Shown: piece by piece, positions 36,898 to 45,937 of the stretch
How the letters are laid out: each line of letters opens with the position of its first letter
Position numbering within the stretch: position 1 is the first letter of the stretch
Source of the DNA: Methylophilus aquaticus
GTDB lineage: Bacteria; Pseudomonadota; Gammaproteobacteria; Burkholderiales; Methylophilaceae
Direction: 5' to 3'
NCBI RefSeq assembly: GCF_030769565.1
Contig: NZ_JAVCAP010000013.1
Span: 27,893-91,892 of the forward strand
Length of the DNA stretch: 64,000 bases
Position numbers and translations under genes: made by a program
Notes under the pieces: model-generated
Seen by the model: only the letters and a program-made list of their open reading frames with translations
What the model was told of the DNA's origin: nothing
The model's database searches: none

Positions 36898-38775
36898 TTA
36901 CAGTGAGAATACATTCAGTGCACCGCCGCCAGGAGCAGCGTTGTACTTGGTCAACTCTTTGTAACCACCAGCAGCACCCAATGCATCAGTGTCGTTGGTC
37001 ATACCCAGGTTCATCGCAACACCAGCCCAACCGCCGATACCGGACAGTACGCCAACGTATTGTTTACCTTTGTTACCGTATGTGAATGCGTTACCAATCA
37101 CGCCAGAACCTACTTGGAATTTCCACAGTTCTTTACCTGATTGTGCATCAACAGCTTTGAACCAACGATCCAAAGTACCGTAGAACACGATGTTAGAAGC
37201 TGTAGTCAGAGCACCGCCCCAAGCAGAGAATTTCTCTTTGTTGTACCAAACCTTTTTGTTGGTCATTGGGTCGTAAGCACCGAAACCACCCATCACGCCG
37301 TCTGGACCAGCAAACATGGTCAATGTAGCACCAACCCATGGTTGACCAGCAACGTATTTGGACTCAACTGGCTCGTATGTCATACATACGTGGTTCAATG
37401 GTGTGTACATCAAACCAGTTTTTGGAGAGTAAGCAGCAGGCTGTTGGTCTTTAGTACCCAAAGCAGCTGGGCAAACACCCTTAGCATTGTAGTCTTGGTG
37501 AGTTGAAGCAGATGCCAATTTATCTGGTACACCTGTTTTCAGGTCAACACTGTTAGCCCAGTTAACAAATGGATGCACTTTTTCAGCTGCAACCAATGAA
37601 CCATTACCAGCTTGCCATGTGTAGATGAAACCGTTACGGTCATGGTGCCATGCGTAGGTTTTGCCACCTTTGTCGAACAGAATTACTTCGTTGATACCGT
37701 CGTAATCCCACTCATCGTGTGGTGTCATTTGCATTGCCCATTTAGCAACACCAGTGTCCAGATCACGTGCAGTGATTGTCATGGACCATTTGTTGTCGCC
37801 TGGACGTACGTCTGGGTTCCAAACAGATGGGTTGCCTGAACCGTAGTATACCAAGTTTGTCTTGGCATCATATGGCCACCAGCCCCATACGGAACCGCCA
37901 CCATGTTGCCAGCCGTCTTTCACAGCTTGTGGTTTCAACCAAGTACGTGTACCCAGTTCTTTTTCACCAATTTTCAGTTGATCGTTAGGGATCTTTTTGA
38001 AAGAACCACCCTCTTTGTTACCACCGTTTACATCTTGGTAAACAGACAGAGCGTTGTACTGTGGGTTTTCTTTGTTGGTGTTAGCGTCATGCAAGATTTC
38101 GCTATCTGGACCTGTGGAGTATGCTTTCCATGCCAGTGAACCATCTTTAATGTTGTAAGCAACAATAAAGCAACGTACACCGAACTCAGCACCTGAACAA
38201 CCGGTCAATACTTTGTCTTTGATTACGTGTGGAGCGTTTGTGTTAGTAGCACCAACTTTTGGGTCAGTGTTTTTAACTTCCCAAGCTTTAGCACCAGTTT
38301 TTGCATCTAAAGCAACCAACATACCGTCGTTTTGTTGCAGATAGATTTTGCCGTCGCCGTAGCCCAGACCACGTGAAACGTTGTCACAGCACAGAACTGC
38401 TTGAACGCTTGGGTCTTGTTTAGGGAAATAGGACCAAACGATTTTTTGGTTGTCGTTCAAATCCAAAGCGTATACGTTGTTTGGGAATGCTGTATGTACA
38501 TACATCATGTTGCCCACAACAACTGGAGAACCTTCGTGACCACGGTTTACACCAGTAGCGAATGTCCAGGATGCTTTCAGGTTTTTAACGTTACCTTTAT
38601 TGATTTGTGCCAGGGCGCTGTAGCCTTGGTTATTGTGTTGGCCACGTGGGTGCGCCCAGTTGTTAGCATTAGCCATTGCTGCTTCTTGGTCAGCGGCGGC
38701 AGATGCAACCATAGGCATCGCAACAGCTACACCAGCAACTAAACCTAAGGCCAGTTTGATTTTGTTAACTTGCAT
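36898..38775 (-). CDS. xoxF: Lanthanide-dependent methanol dehydrogenase XoxF (XoxF4-like)
   Basis: A periplasmic PQQ dehydrogenase oxidising methanol. The signal is residues 1-27 (ending ASAAA). Counting from the ATG at 38775, the metal and cofactor residues are visible: adjacent cysteines C129-C130, E197 in SGAEFG, N315 in GSGNPSVW, and D357-Y358-D359 in DEWDYDG. The second Asp (D359), where calcium-type MxaF has Ala, marks lanthanide dependence. Trp-docking PQQ blades run to the C-terminal GGGALNVFSL. GGAG precedes the ATG; the longer frame to 38850 is rejected. Assignment to clade 4 is from resemblance to Methylophilaceae proteins and is less certain. Confidence 0.95.
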   Translation of the reverse strand: MQVNKIKLALGLVAGVAVAMPMVASAAADQEAAMANANNWAHPRGQHNNQGYSALAQINKGNVKNLKASWTFATGVNRGHEGSPVVVGNMMYVHTAFPNNVYALDLNDNQKIVWSYFPKQDPSVQAVLCCDNVSRGLGYGDGKIYLQQNDGMLVALDAKTGAKAWEVKNTDPKVGATNTNAPHVIKDKVLTGCSGAEFGVRCFIVAYNIKDGSLAWKAYSTGPDSEILHDANTNKENPQYNALSVYQDVNGGNKEGGSFKKIPNDQLKIGEKELGTRTWLKPQAVKDGWQHGGGSVWGWWPYDAKTNLVYYGSGNPSVWNPDVRPGDNKWSMTITARDLDTGVAKWAMQMTPHDEWDYDGINEVILFDKGGKTYAWHHDRNGFIYTWQAGNGSLVAAEKVHPFVNWANSVDLKTGVPDKLASASTHQDYNAKGVCPAALGTKDQQPAAYSPKTGLMYTPLNHVCMTYEPVESKYVAGQPWVGATLTMFAGPDGVMGGFGAYDPMTNKKVWYNKEKFSAWGGALTTASNIVFYGTLDRWFKAVDAQSGKELWKFQVGSGVIGNAFTYGNKGKQYVGVLSGIGGWAGVAMNLGMTNDTDALGAAGGYKELTKYNAAPGGGALNVFSL

Positions 38776-38944
38776 ATTGATCTCCAAAGTTAATACTAAG
38801 GGTTTGTATGAAGTACACGTTACACTTGACACCACTAGGACTGGTAACAACCCAAGTTATCACGCATACTTTAATCACACTTTCCTCAAGGGAAAAATTC
38901 TTTCTTATTGACAGAATAATTCACTTGCATCGCGTGAGGATTGC

Positions 38945-38999
38945 AATATAGAACATTTTATTTCACATTGCAACAGTTTAGTTACAAATTGGTTACAAA
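38945..38999 (-). promoter_or_regulatory. xoxF promoter with an upstream 11-bp direct repeat
   Basis: On the minus strand -35 TTGCAA (38968-38973), a 17-bp spacer and -10 TATATT (38945-38950) form a strong promoter with a leader of about 165 nt before the xoxF ATG. Eight bases upstream of the -35 lie two exact copies of TTTGTAAC (38992-38999 and 38981-38988), 11 bp apart. This spacing is typical of sites bound by OmpR/PhoB-family regulators. The rest of the 38776-39088 gap is AT-rich; the pip promoter must lie there too but is not clear. Confidence 0.7.
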
Positions 39000-39088
39000 T
39001 ATTCCGGATTTATTTTGCGTTTTTTTAAAGCGTACGACATCCATATTTTTTTATTAATAAAATCAAAAGATTACAGAAAATTAGATTT

Positions 39089-40042
39089 ATGAGCAGCTTT
39101 AATATGTATCCAGAATGCAGCCCTTTTCAGCATGAGATGTTACAAGTCGACCCAGTTCACACTCTTTATCTGGAACAATGTGGCAACCCATCCGGCACTC
39201 CGGTATTGTTTTTACACGGTGGCCCGGGCAGCGGCTGCAACACGATGCAGCGGCGCTTTTTTGACCCCATGCACTACAGGATTATTTTATTTGATCAACG
39301 CGGCTGCGGAAGGAGCCAACCAGCAGGTGAGACCACCCAAAACACTACTGACGATCTCGTCTTCGACATTGAAAAAATAAGAAAGCACTTAGGAATTAAT
39401 CGCTGGCATATCTTCGGCGGTTCATGGGGAAGCACACTTGCACTGGCTTACGCCACTCAATACCCGCAAACTGCAATAAGCTTGACCCTGCGAGGAGTAT
39501 TTCTAAGCAGGCCTCACGAAATTGACTGGTTTTTAGGACAGGTCGCGCTGTTTTTCCCGGATGCCTGGCAAGCACTGACAATAGATGTCCCCATGGACCA
39601 GCAGGAAAATATCCTGGGGTATTACAGTGCGCTTATATTTAATATGGATACTGCCATCAGCATCCCGGCCGCCATCCGCTGGAATGCCTTTGAAACCAGT
39701 ATCATGAGTTTGCTACCAAAAGTTGATACCAGTCACATCAATGGCGCTGTAGAGCTTGCACGCGCAAGAGTACAGATTCACTATATTCAGCACATGTGTT
39801 TTATTGATGGCGAAAGGTTGTTAGAGCAAGCAAAAGAAAAGCTTGAACGCATTCCATCAACCATTGTTCAGGGACGTTATGATATGGTCTGCCCCCCACA
39901 GACAGCTTGGCAACTTAGTCAAAGCATGCCGCATGCGCGCTTTTTCATGATTGCAGATGCTGGTCACTCTGCAATGGAAGAAGGAACTTGCCAAGCATTG
40001 CTGGAAACTACTGAGCGTTACAAAGCACTTTCTGCAACGTAG
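39089..40042 (+). CDS. pip: Proline iminopeptidase
   Basis: An alpha/beta hydrolase (peptidase S33) removing N-terminal proline from peptides. The oxyanion motif HGGPGSGC is near residue 44, DQRGCGRS near 75, the nucleophile lies in GGSWGSTLAL near 113, and the C-terminal His in DAGHSAMEEG near 295. The 317-residue length is normal. It is divergent from xoxF and probably unrelated to it. Confidence 0.93.
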   Translation: MSSFNMYPECSPFQHEMLQVDPVHTLYLEQCGNPSGTPVLFLHGGPGSGCNTMQRRFFDPMHYRIILFDQRGCGRSQPAGETTQNTTDDLVFDIEKIRKHLGINRWHIFGGSWGSTLALAYATQYPQTAISLTLRGVFLSRPHEIDWFLGQVALFFPDAWQALTIDVPMDQQENILGYYSALIFNMDTAISIPAAIRWNAFETSIMSLLPKVDTSHINGAVELARARVQIHYIQHMCFIDGERLLEQAKEKLERIPSTIVQGRYDMVCPPQTAWQLSQSMPHARFFMIADAGHSAMEEGTCQALLETTERYKALSAT

Positions 40043-40059
40043 CTTTTGCACACCCAAAT

Positions 40060-41352
40060 ATGCTCATTACGAACGTATACCACTTTTGGCAACGCCATTG
40101 GCAACAGTTACGAAAATACCTTATGCAGTATGCATATGAGTCGCCGTGGTTTGTTCTTGTTGCAACGCTACGCGGCATCAGCAAGCATAATGTCATGGGC
40201 TTGTCAGCTGCATTATCTTTCTATGCCCTGTTTGCGCTGATTCCGCTCATCGTACTGATTTTCTTTTTAATCAGCCACCTGGTGTACTCGTCTGACTACG
40301 CCATTGTCAAACTGGCGATACTGACCAGCAACCTGCTGCCTGAATTCAGTCAGCGCATCATGATAGAGGTCTACAACAACACACAAACCCGGGCAGCCTG
40401 GGGGCTTGTCGGATTTCTGGTACTGCTATGGACAATCACGCCCCTCGCCGCGCATATGCGATCCAGCTTTTACCTGATTGCGAGCCGACGAGATGTGCCA
40501 TCATTCTGGAATAAACAAATCAGAGATGTGATTGCCGTACTGGGTGTTTTGATGGTGTTTTTCTTGTTTACTGCCGCCGGATTCATCCTGGAGTCAGTCA
40601 TTCTATTTTTAGCTACACATCTGCCTGCCAGCCTGATCACCGTTATGGGCGGCCTGCTATCCCTACTATTGACCACTACATTGATTGCCGGTTTTTATCA
40701 TGCCTTTTGCCCGCTAAATATCAATTGGCGTCATTTAATATTTTCGGCCATGGTCACAGCAACCCTATGGATGCTTATGCGGCCAGCGTTTGGACTATTT
40801 CTGAGTATCAACAAAAATTACGGCGCCATTTTTGGCAGCATGAAAGCCATGTTCGTTTCAATCAGCTGGCTTTATCTCAATTTTGCTGTATTTCTGATTG
40901 GGATTGAGTTGATGGTGACGCTAAGACAAAAAGATGTATTGCTTTTGAAGGGCTTGTTTGACGACCTTCCAAATCAACAACATTATCTGCATGCATTGCT
41001 GCGCAGGTACGGAAAAACTTATACCCAGAATGCTGTTGTTTTTCAGCAGGGCGGTTCGGGGCGACATTATTACATGGTACTAGAGGGCACAGTGCAACTG
41101 GTAAGACGGGAGGAAAGTGGTACGTTACAGCCGCTGCGTATTCTGCAAAATGGTGATTTTTTTGGTGAGATTGCGCTGTTTTCATCCCAACCGGCTATCG
41201 CCAGCGCCATCGTGACCTCATCACATGCCACCCTGATTGAAATTTACGCTGAATACATGGACGACCTGTTGCAAGAGGACCCAAAAATAGCCGTGCGCCT
41301 GTTAAAACAACTCTCTGATAACGTACAAATCAACCCTGCTTTAATCAACTAA
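40060..41352 (+). CDS. YihY/BrkB-family membrane protein fused to a cyclic nucleotide-binding domain
   Basis: The first 290 residues form a YihY/UPF0761 membrane domain with six helices; GLSAALSFYALFALIPLIVLI and YGAIFGSMKAMFVSISWLYLNFAVFLIGIEL are family signatures. After a linker, residues about 310-415 form a cyclic nucleotide-binding domain (VFQQGGSGRHYYMVLEGTVQLV, NGDFFGEIALF), though the canonical phosphate-binding Arg segment after FGEIALF reads SSQPAIASAIV and lacks the RxA. So it may be a CAP-like fold that binds a different ligand or none. Function is unknown. It starts 17 bp after pip. Confidence 0.85.
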   Translation: MLITNVYHFWQRHWQQLRKYLMQYAYESPWFVLVATLRGISKHNVMGLSAALSFYALFALIPLIVLIFFLISHLVYSSDYAIVKLAILTSNLLPEFSQRIMIEVYNNTQTRAAWGLVGFLVLLWTITPLAAHMRSSFYLIASRRDVPSFWNKQIRDVIAVLGVLMVFFLFTAAGFILESVILFLATHLPASLITVMGGLLSLLLTTTLIAGFYHAFCPLNINWRHLIFSAMVTATLWMLMRPAFGLFLSINKNYGAIFGSMKAMFVSISWLYLNFAVFLIGIELMVTLRQKDVLLLKGLFDDLPNQQHYLHALLRRYGKTYTQNAVVFQQGGSGRHYYMVLEGTVQLVRREESGTLQPLRILQNGDFFGEIALFSSQPAIASAIVTSSHATLIEIYAEYMDDLLQEDPKIAVRLLKQLSDNVQINPALIN

Positions 41353-41475
41353 TCAAAGAAAACTACAGCTCAAAATAGCTCAGACGCGAGAGTGCTTGCA
41401 GCAGCCTGACCATCAACATGTTGCGGAATTGTAATATATGTTACAAAATTGTAATGTATTCAGGAATTCTTCTTC

Positions 41476-42981
41476 ATGGCCAAAACGCTACCACAAGAAA
41501 TTAACGGACTCATTCAACTGCTCAGCCTAGGGCAGTTCGCAAATGTTGTGCAACGAGCACGCCTGCTTCTTGCACAACATCCTCGTGAATTTGTATTGCA
41601 TCATGTGCTGGCATTAGCACTAGATCAAAGCCAGCAATACCCACAAGCAGCCCAAGCCTATCATCGGGCTTTACAATTACAAGCCACCTCCCCTGAGTTG
41701 TGGTTTAACTATGCCATTGTGCTGACGCATCTTGGTCAATGGCAAGAGGCTGAACAAGCTTATCGCAAATCAATTTCGCTAAACCCACGTTTTTTTGAAG
41801 CGCATGGCAACCTCGGAACCTTGCTGCAAAAACAAGGCAAACTGGATGAGGCAATTGCAAGTTACCGCACAGGCCTGACCATTCAACCCCAAGATCCGCG
41901 CGGCCACTTTAATCTGGGCACGGCGCTGCGCGACAAAGGCTTATTAGCAGATGCTGTGTCCAGTTACGAGCAGGCAATTACACTTTTCCCAAACTATACA
42001 GACGCTTACAACAACCTTGGGGAAACCTGCCGCGACCAGGGTGACATGTCACAAGCTGTCCACTATTACCAGCAAGCACTCCAGCGTAATCCGCAACATG
42101 CGAATGCCAATTACAACATGGGCGAGTTTTTATACCTTGCCAAGCGTTTTGAAGAAGCCATTCCTTATTTTGAAACCTCGCAACTGGACGACTGGCAAGC
42201 ACGGGTTCTGTACTGCCTTTATCGTGCAGAGCAATTTGAAGCATTCAAGCAATTGCGTGACACCATCGCCAAACAAGGGGCACATACAGCTCCATTTATT
42301 GCCACTTTATCAACACATTACAGCATCAATCATGGCGAAGCCGATCCTTATCAGTTTTGTCCGAATGGGCTGGATTTCGTTTATCAGCGCAGCATTCCGG
42401 AGTTGGCGCCCGGCACTGCATTGCTTGAAGAACTACTCAATAACATTGCTCAGACGGACATTGCAGAACGCAAACAGGCACGTCTCACCAACGGCAAACA
42501 ATCTGCTGGCAACCTGTTCAAGCGCTCAGAGCCAGCTTTTAGAGCGCTAGGAGAGTTGGTCAAACGCGAGTTCAGCAACTACCGAACACATTTCAATGCA
42601 GCCAATTGCGCACTCATCAGTCATTTTCCAGAGGCGCTGGACTTTACCAGCTCATGGTATGTGAGAATGCATAAAGGCGGTCATCTGGACGCGCATATTC
42701 ATGAAATTGGCTGGATAAGTGGCGCTGTTTATCTGGCAATGCCAGAAACTGTAGACCCTAAAGAAGGGGCTTTCGAATACGGAACGCACGGTGACCAATA
42801 TCCGCAACTACACACTGACTTTCCCACGGCATTTATCAAACCCAAAGTCGGAGATATCGTATTGTTTCCCTCGTCTCTTTTTCATCGCACCATTCCATTC
42901 GATGCTGATGCTGAGCGCATTTGCGTTGCATTTGACTTAAAGCCTTCACCCAACTTAGCCACCTCTCATAGCCAGTATTAG
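41476..42981 (+). CDS. TPR protein with C-terminal 2OG-Fe(II) oxygenase-like domain
   Basis: Residues about 1-235 are tetratricopeptide repeats, with canonical units such as AEQAYRKSISLNPRFFEAHGNLGTLL. The C-terminal 130 residues resemble the putative 2OG-Fe(II) oxygenase family 5: an iron-binding pair in HLDAHIHEIGWISGAVYL, and a distal His in GDIVLFPSSLFHRTIPF followed by RICVAFDL. Such enzymes hydroxylate protein or small-molecule substrates; the repeats could present a partner. The substrate is unknown. Upstream, AATTGTAAT occurs twice 20 bp apart (41427 and 41447), around TTACAAA. Confidence 0.82.
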   Translation: MAKTLPQEINGLIQLLSLGQFANVVQRARLLLAQHPREFVLHHVLALALDQSQQYPQAAQAYHRALQLQATSPELWFNYAIVLTHLGQWQEAEQAYRKSISLNPRFFEAHGNLGTLLQKQGKLDEAIASYRTGLTIQPQDPRGHFNLGTALRDKGLLADAVSSYEQAITLFPNYTDAYNNLGETCRDQGDMSQAVHYYQQALQRNPQHANANYNMGEFLYLAKRFEEAIPYFETSQLDDWQARVLYCLYRAEQFEAFKQLRDTIAKQGAHTAPFIATLSTHYSINHGEADPYQFCPNGLDFVYQRSIPELAPGTALLEELLNNIAQTDIAERKQARLTNGKQSAGNLFKRSEPAFRALGELVKREFSNYRTHFNAANCALISHFPEALDFTSSWYVRMHKGGHLDAHIHEIGWISGAVYLAMPETVDPKEGAFEYGTHGDQYPQLHTDFPTAFIKPKVGDIVLFPSSLFHRTIPFDADAERICVAFDLKPSPNLATSHSQY

Positions 42982-43140
42982 CCCCTCTTGGCAAAGCCAA
43001 ATACATGATTAGCCAGAAAATCAGGCGTTTTTTTATCAAAATGCTTGCACGTTTATGCGCGCAGTATAGATTCCAATGCTATTCACTGCATTTTTACTGA
43101 ATGACGTTGATTTGAGAGATGCATGCATGGCTGCTGCTAA

Positions 43141-43563
43141 TTGCAATCAGGGGGACTCAAACCGCGTTCACAACGCTTCCAAGATGCTTTTAGCAAGCGC
43201 CAGAGATTGAGCCAAGATGTCGATCCCGCATATATGCTTAAGAAAAATTCAGGCTTCAGAACGCGTGCCATAAGCCACACACAAAAAATGCAGAATTTGT
43301 TAGTGCTTTTTCCGACAATCAAAAGCAATGAAAAAGTTAAAGGCTGCAATCTATTGTATATTGAGAATATTGACTATAAAAAACCGTTAGAATTACTACA
43401 AGCTCTGGCTACTCATAGCGTACTGGCGGTTGGGCATACGATTTACAGCATTTCGGTGTATAGCCATATAAAAATCAGCGTTCAGGGCAAACGCAATCCA
43501 TTTGTGACCCACTTACATTCTGCTCCGCTTATAAATGGCCCAATAAGTCATAGCGAGTTTTGA
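43141..43563 (+). pseudogene. Probable remnant of a YfiR-like periplasmic regulator
   Basis: The segment KVKGCNLLYIENIDYKKPLELLQALATHSVLAVGHT resembles the central part of YfiR/DUF4154 proteins (typically KGCHILFI... ILAAL...PVLTV). The parts before and after do not: there is no signal peptide, and the usual GG(M)I...F.IN ending is absent. YfiR normally represses a CHASE8-HAMP-GGDEF cyclase encoded next to it, and exactly such a gene follows 50 bp downstream. I read it as a frameshifted, inactive yfiR. The alternative is a chance open frame. The rest of the 42982-43612 gap shows no other feature. Confidence 0.4.
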
Positions 43564-43612
43564 CTCACGTCTGATAACCCTTGAGAACCGTATCAATAGC
43601 GATTGATTTTTT

Positions 43613-45688
43613 ATGCTAACCTCACTGCGTAACCTCAAAATTGCTCAAAAGCTGCTACTTACCCAGTTGGCATTGATGTCCAGTTCTTTATTGGTATTTC
43701 TGGCCATAGCACTGGGTAGTCAGTACCATACACAACGCGCGCAACTCATCCGTGATATCAACACTCAAATGAGCGTTGTCGCCGCGGCGATTGGCCCGGC
43801 AGTGAAGTTTGATGAACTGGAGTCCGCAACACAGTCTCTGATTCCACTCACAGAAAACAAAAATATCCGCATTGTGATGATACTTAATACGGAGCAAAAA
43901 CAACTTGGCAGTTTCGAGCCAAATATCGATGACGCGCCATCGCCATGGCATTGGCTCTACCGCTACTTTGGCGACTTTACAATAAACACGCCTATCATTG
44001 TTGATGGCAAGTCTGAGGGCGTATTAGGGACAGTTGTCAAACAGAACCAGGTTGTAGACCGACTGATTGGTTTTGCCTGGTCTAATGCGCTTGCCATCAT
44101 TGCTGCGATGCTCACAGGTTGGTCAGTGATGTGGGGACTCAATCGCTATATTGTGCAACCTATTCATGCGTTACAGCAATTTGTGAGTGACATCACCACG
44201 TACCACCATTACGATCAGCGCGTGAGAGTCACCAGTCATGACGAAATCGGCATGCTGGGCAAAGGGATTAACAATATGCTGGAAAGTATCAGCCAGCGGG
44301 ATGCGCAATTACAAACAGAACTGCAGCATCGTAAAGAAATTGAGAAAAAACTACAGTTTCTGGCACATTATGACAAAAATACCCAGCTGCTAAACCGTCA
44401 TGCGTTTGAAGAGCACATGTCTGCACAGCTATCAGCAAAGATAGATGAAAATACACATGTTTACTTGCTGATGCTTGATCTTGACCGCTTTAAGTCAGTC
44501 AATGACGCCTTTGGCCATCATACAGGGGACAAGCTGCTTCTACAGGTCGCACATCGGCTGCGCGGCAATATGTCTCAAGATGATAATGTATTCCGTTTGG
44601 GAGGCGATGAATTTGCCATCATTCTGCATGCACCCAGCCGGGCGCAGATTGAACGGGTTTGTCAGCGGGTTATTGAAACACTGTCGGCAAAATTCATCGT
44701 CGATGACCATGAAATCCACATCGGAGTCAGCATTGGTGTTGCTTACTTCCGCCCAGGCGTGGATTCTAAAACCGATATTCTCAAAAATGCTGATGTAGCA
44801 CTTTACTGGGCAAAAGACGCTGGCCGCAATACTTACCGTTTTTATCTCGATGCCGTCGACGTGAACCCGCAACAATTAAAACACTTGCGTGAAGAGCTTC
44901 ACTATGCCTTGCAGAATAATGAGCTTGAACTGTTTTTTCAGCCAATTATTCATACGCAACTCCTTAAAATTATCGGCTTTGAGGCTCTGTTGAGATGGCG
45001 GCATCCAAGCAAAGATCTGCTAACACCAGACCGTTTTATTCACCTGGCGGAAGGCTCAGGCTTAATCATCAACATTGGCGAGTGGGTCATTGACCAGTCA
45101 TTAAAGCAGTTGGCAATGTGGCAGCAAACCTTTGATGTCGATTTGTTTATGAACATCAATATTTCATCTCGCCAACTGGAAGATGACAGCCTGGCTACAA
45201 CCATCCACCATGCGATCGAACGGCACCGCATTGCGCCACGCACCGTCAATCTTGAAATTACCGAGTCCATGATCATGCGCAACGTCGAAGCATCCAAGCA
45301 TGTATTGTATGCTTTGAAGCAACTGGGAATCGGCATCGCCATTGACGACTTTGGCATTGGCTATTCCTCCATGAACTACCTCAAAGAACTTCCTGTAGAT
45401 ATCCTGAAAATTGACAAGCAATTTACAGCAGGGATTCCGCACGACAAGGTAGATATCGCGATTATTGACGCCTTAGTGGCGCTGGCTGTCAGCCTGAATC
45501 TCAAAGTAGTTGCAGAAGGGGTAGAAAGCAGCATTCAATTTGAATACCTGCAATACAAGCATTGCCATCATGTGCAAGGCTACCTGTTCAGTGCCGCATT
45601 ATCAGCAAGTCAGACGACGACATTTCTGGCCGATTTCCCGGAAAGCATTCCGCCGGCCTTCCGCAAAATAGCCAGTACGAATGCTTAA
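43613..45688 (+). CDS. YfiN-like CHASE8-HAMP-GGDEF-EAL c-di-GMP enzyme
   Basis: A 691-residue inner-membrane protein. The N-terminus has a helix (residues about 12-35), a periplasmic CHASE8-like sensor (to about 150), a second helix, HAMP, then GGDEF (intact LGGDEFAIIL near residue 330) and EAL (FEALLRW near 457, with DDFGIGYSS, LKIDKQF and VAEGVES). Both catalytic signatures are intact, so it could make or break c-di-GMP. The classic YfiN lacks the EAL domain. Its likely repressor upstream appears broken, which could leave it unregulated. Confidence 0.9.
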   Translation: MLTSLRNLKIAQKLLLTQLALMSSSLLVFLAIALGSQYHTQRAQLIRDINTQMSVVAAAIGPAVKFDELESATQSLIPLTENKNIRIVMILNTEQKQLGSFEPNIDDAPSPWHWLYRYFGDFTINTPIIVDGKSEGVLGTVVKQNQVVDRLIGFAWSNALAIIAAMLTGWSVMWGLNRYIVQPIHALQQFVSDITTYHHYDQRVRVTSHDEIGMLGKGINNMLESISQRDAQLQTELQHRKEIEKKLQFLAHYDKNTQLLNRHAFEEHMSAQLSAKIDENTHVYLLMLDLDRFKSVNDAFGHHTGDKLLLQVAHRLRGNMSQDDNVFRLGGDEFAIILHAPSRAQIERVCQRVIETLSAKFIVDDHEIHIGVSIGVAYFRPGVDSKTDILKNADVALYWAKDAGRNTYRFYLDAVDVNPQQLKHLREELHYALQNNELELFFQPIIHTQLLKIIGFEALLRWRHPSKDLLTPDRFIHLAEGSGLIINIGEWVIDQSLKQLAMWQQTFDVDLFMNINISSRQLEDDSLATTIHHAIERHRIAPRTVNLEITESMIMRNVEASKHVLYALKQLGIGIAIDDFGIGYSSMNYLKELPVDILKIDKQFTAGIPHDKVDIAIIDALVALAVSLNLKVVAEGVESSIQFEYLQYKHCHHVQGYLFSAALSASQTTTFLADFPESIPPAFRKIASTNA

Positions 45689-45937
45689 GAAACAGGCAAT
45701 AAGAAAGCCAGCAAAATAAAAATGCAAGCCCATGGAGCATCGAAGCCACAAGGGATGCTGTCACTAAAAACCGTACAATCCTTAATAGTTTATTCAAAGT
45801 AAACTAGTCCGTCCTGCTTAACGTGCTTGCCTAAATTGTTACCAGCTGGCTGGCATATCCGCACTCCATATTTAAATATCCTATGCTATGCTTTTAAAAA
45901 GTAAAAATAACCAACATCGCAGGGGGGGATTCCACAT

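Noticed and set aside
43137..43349. A 70-codon minus-strand frame over the yfiR-like region
   Set aside because: It is the complement of the more protein-like plus frame and has no recognisable motif or ribosome site.
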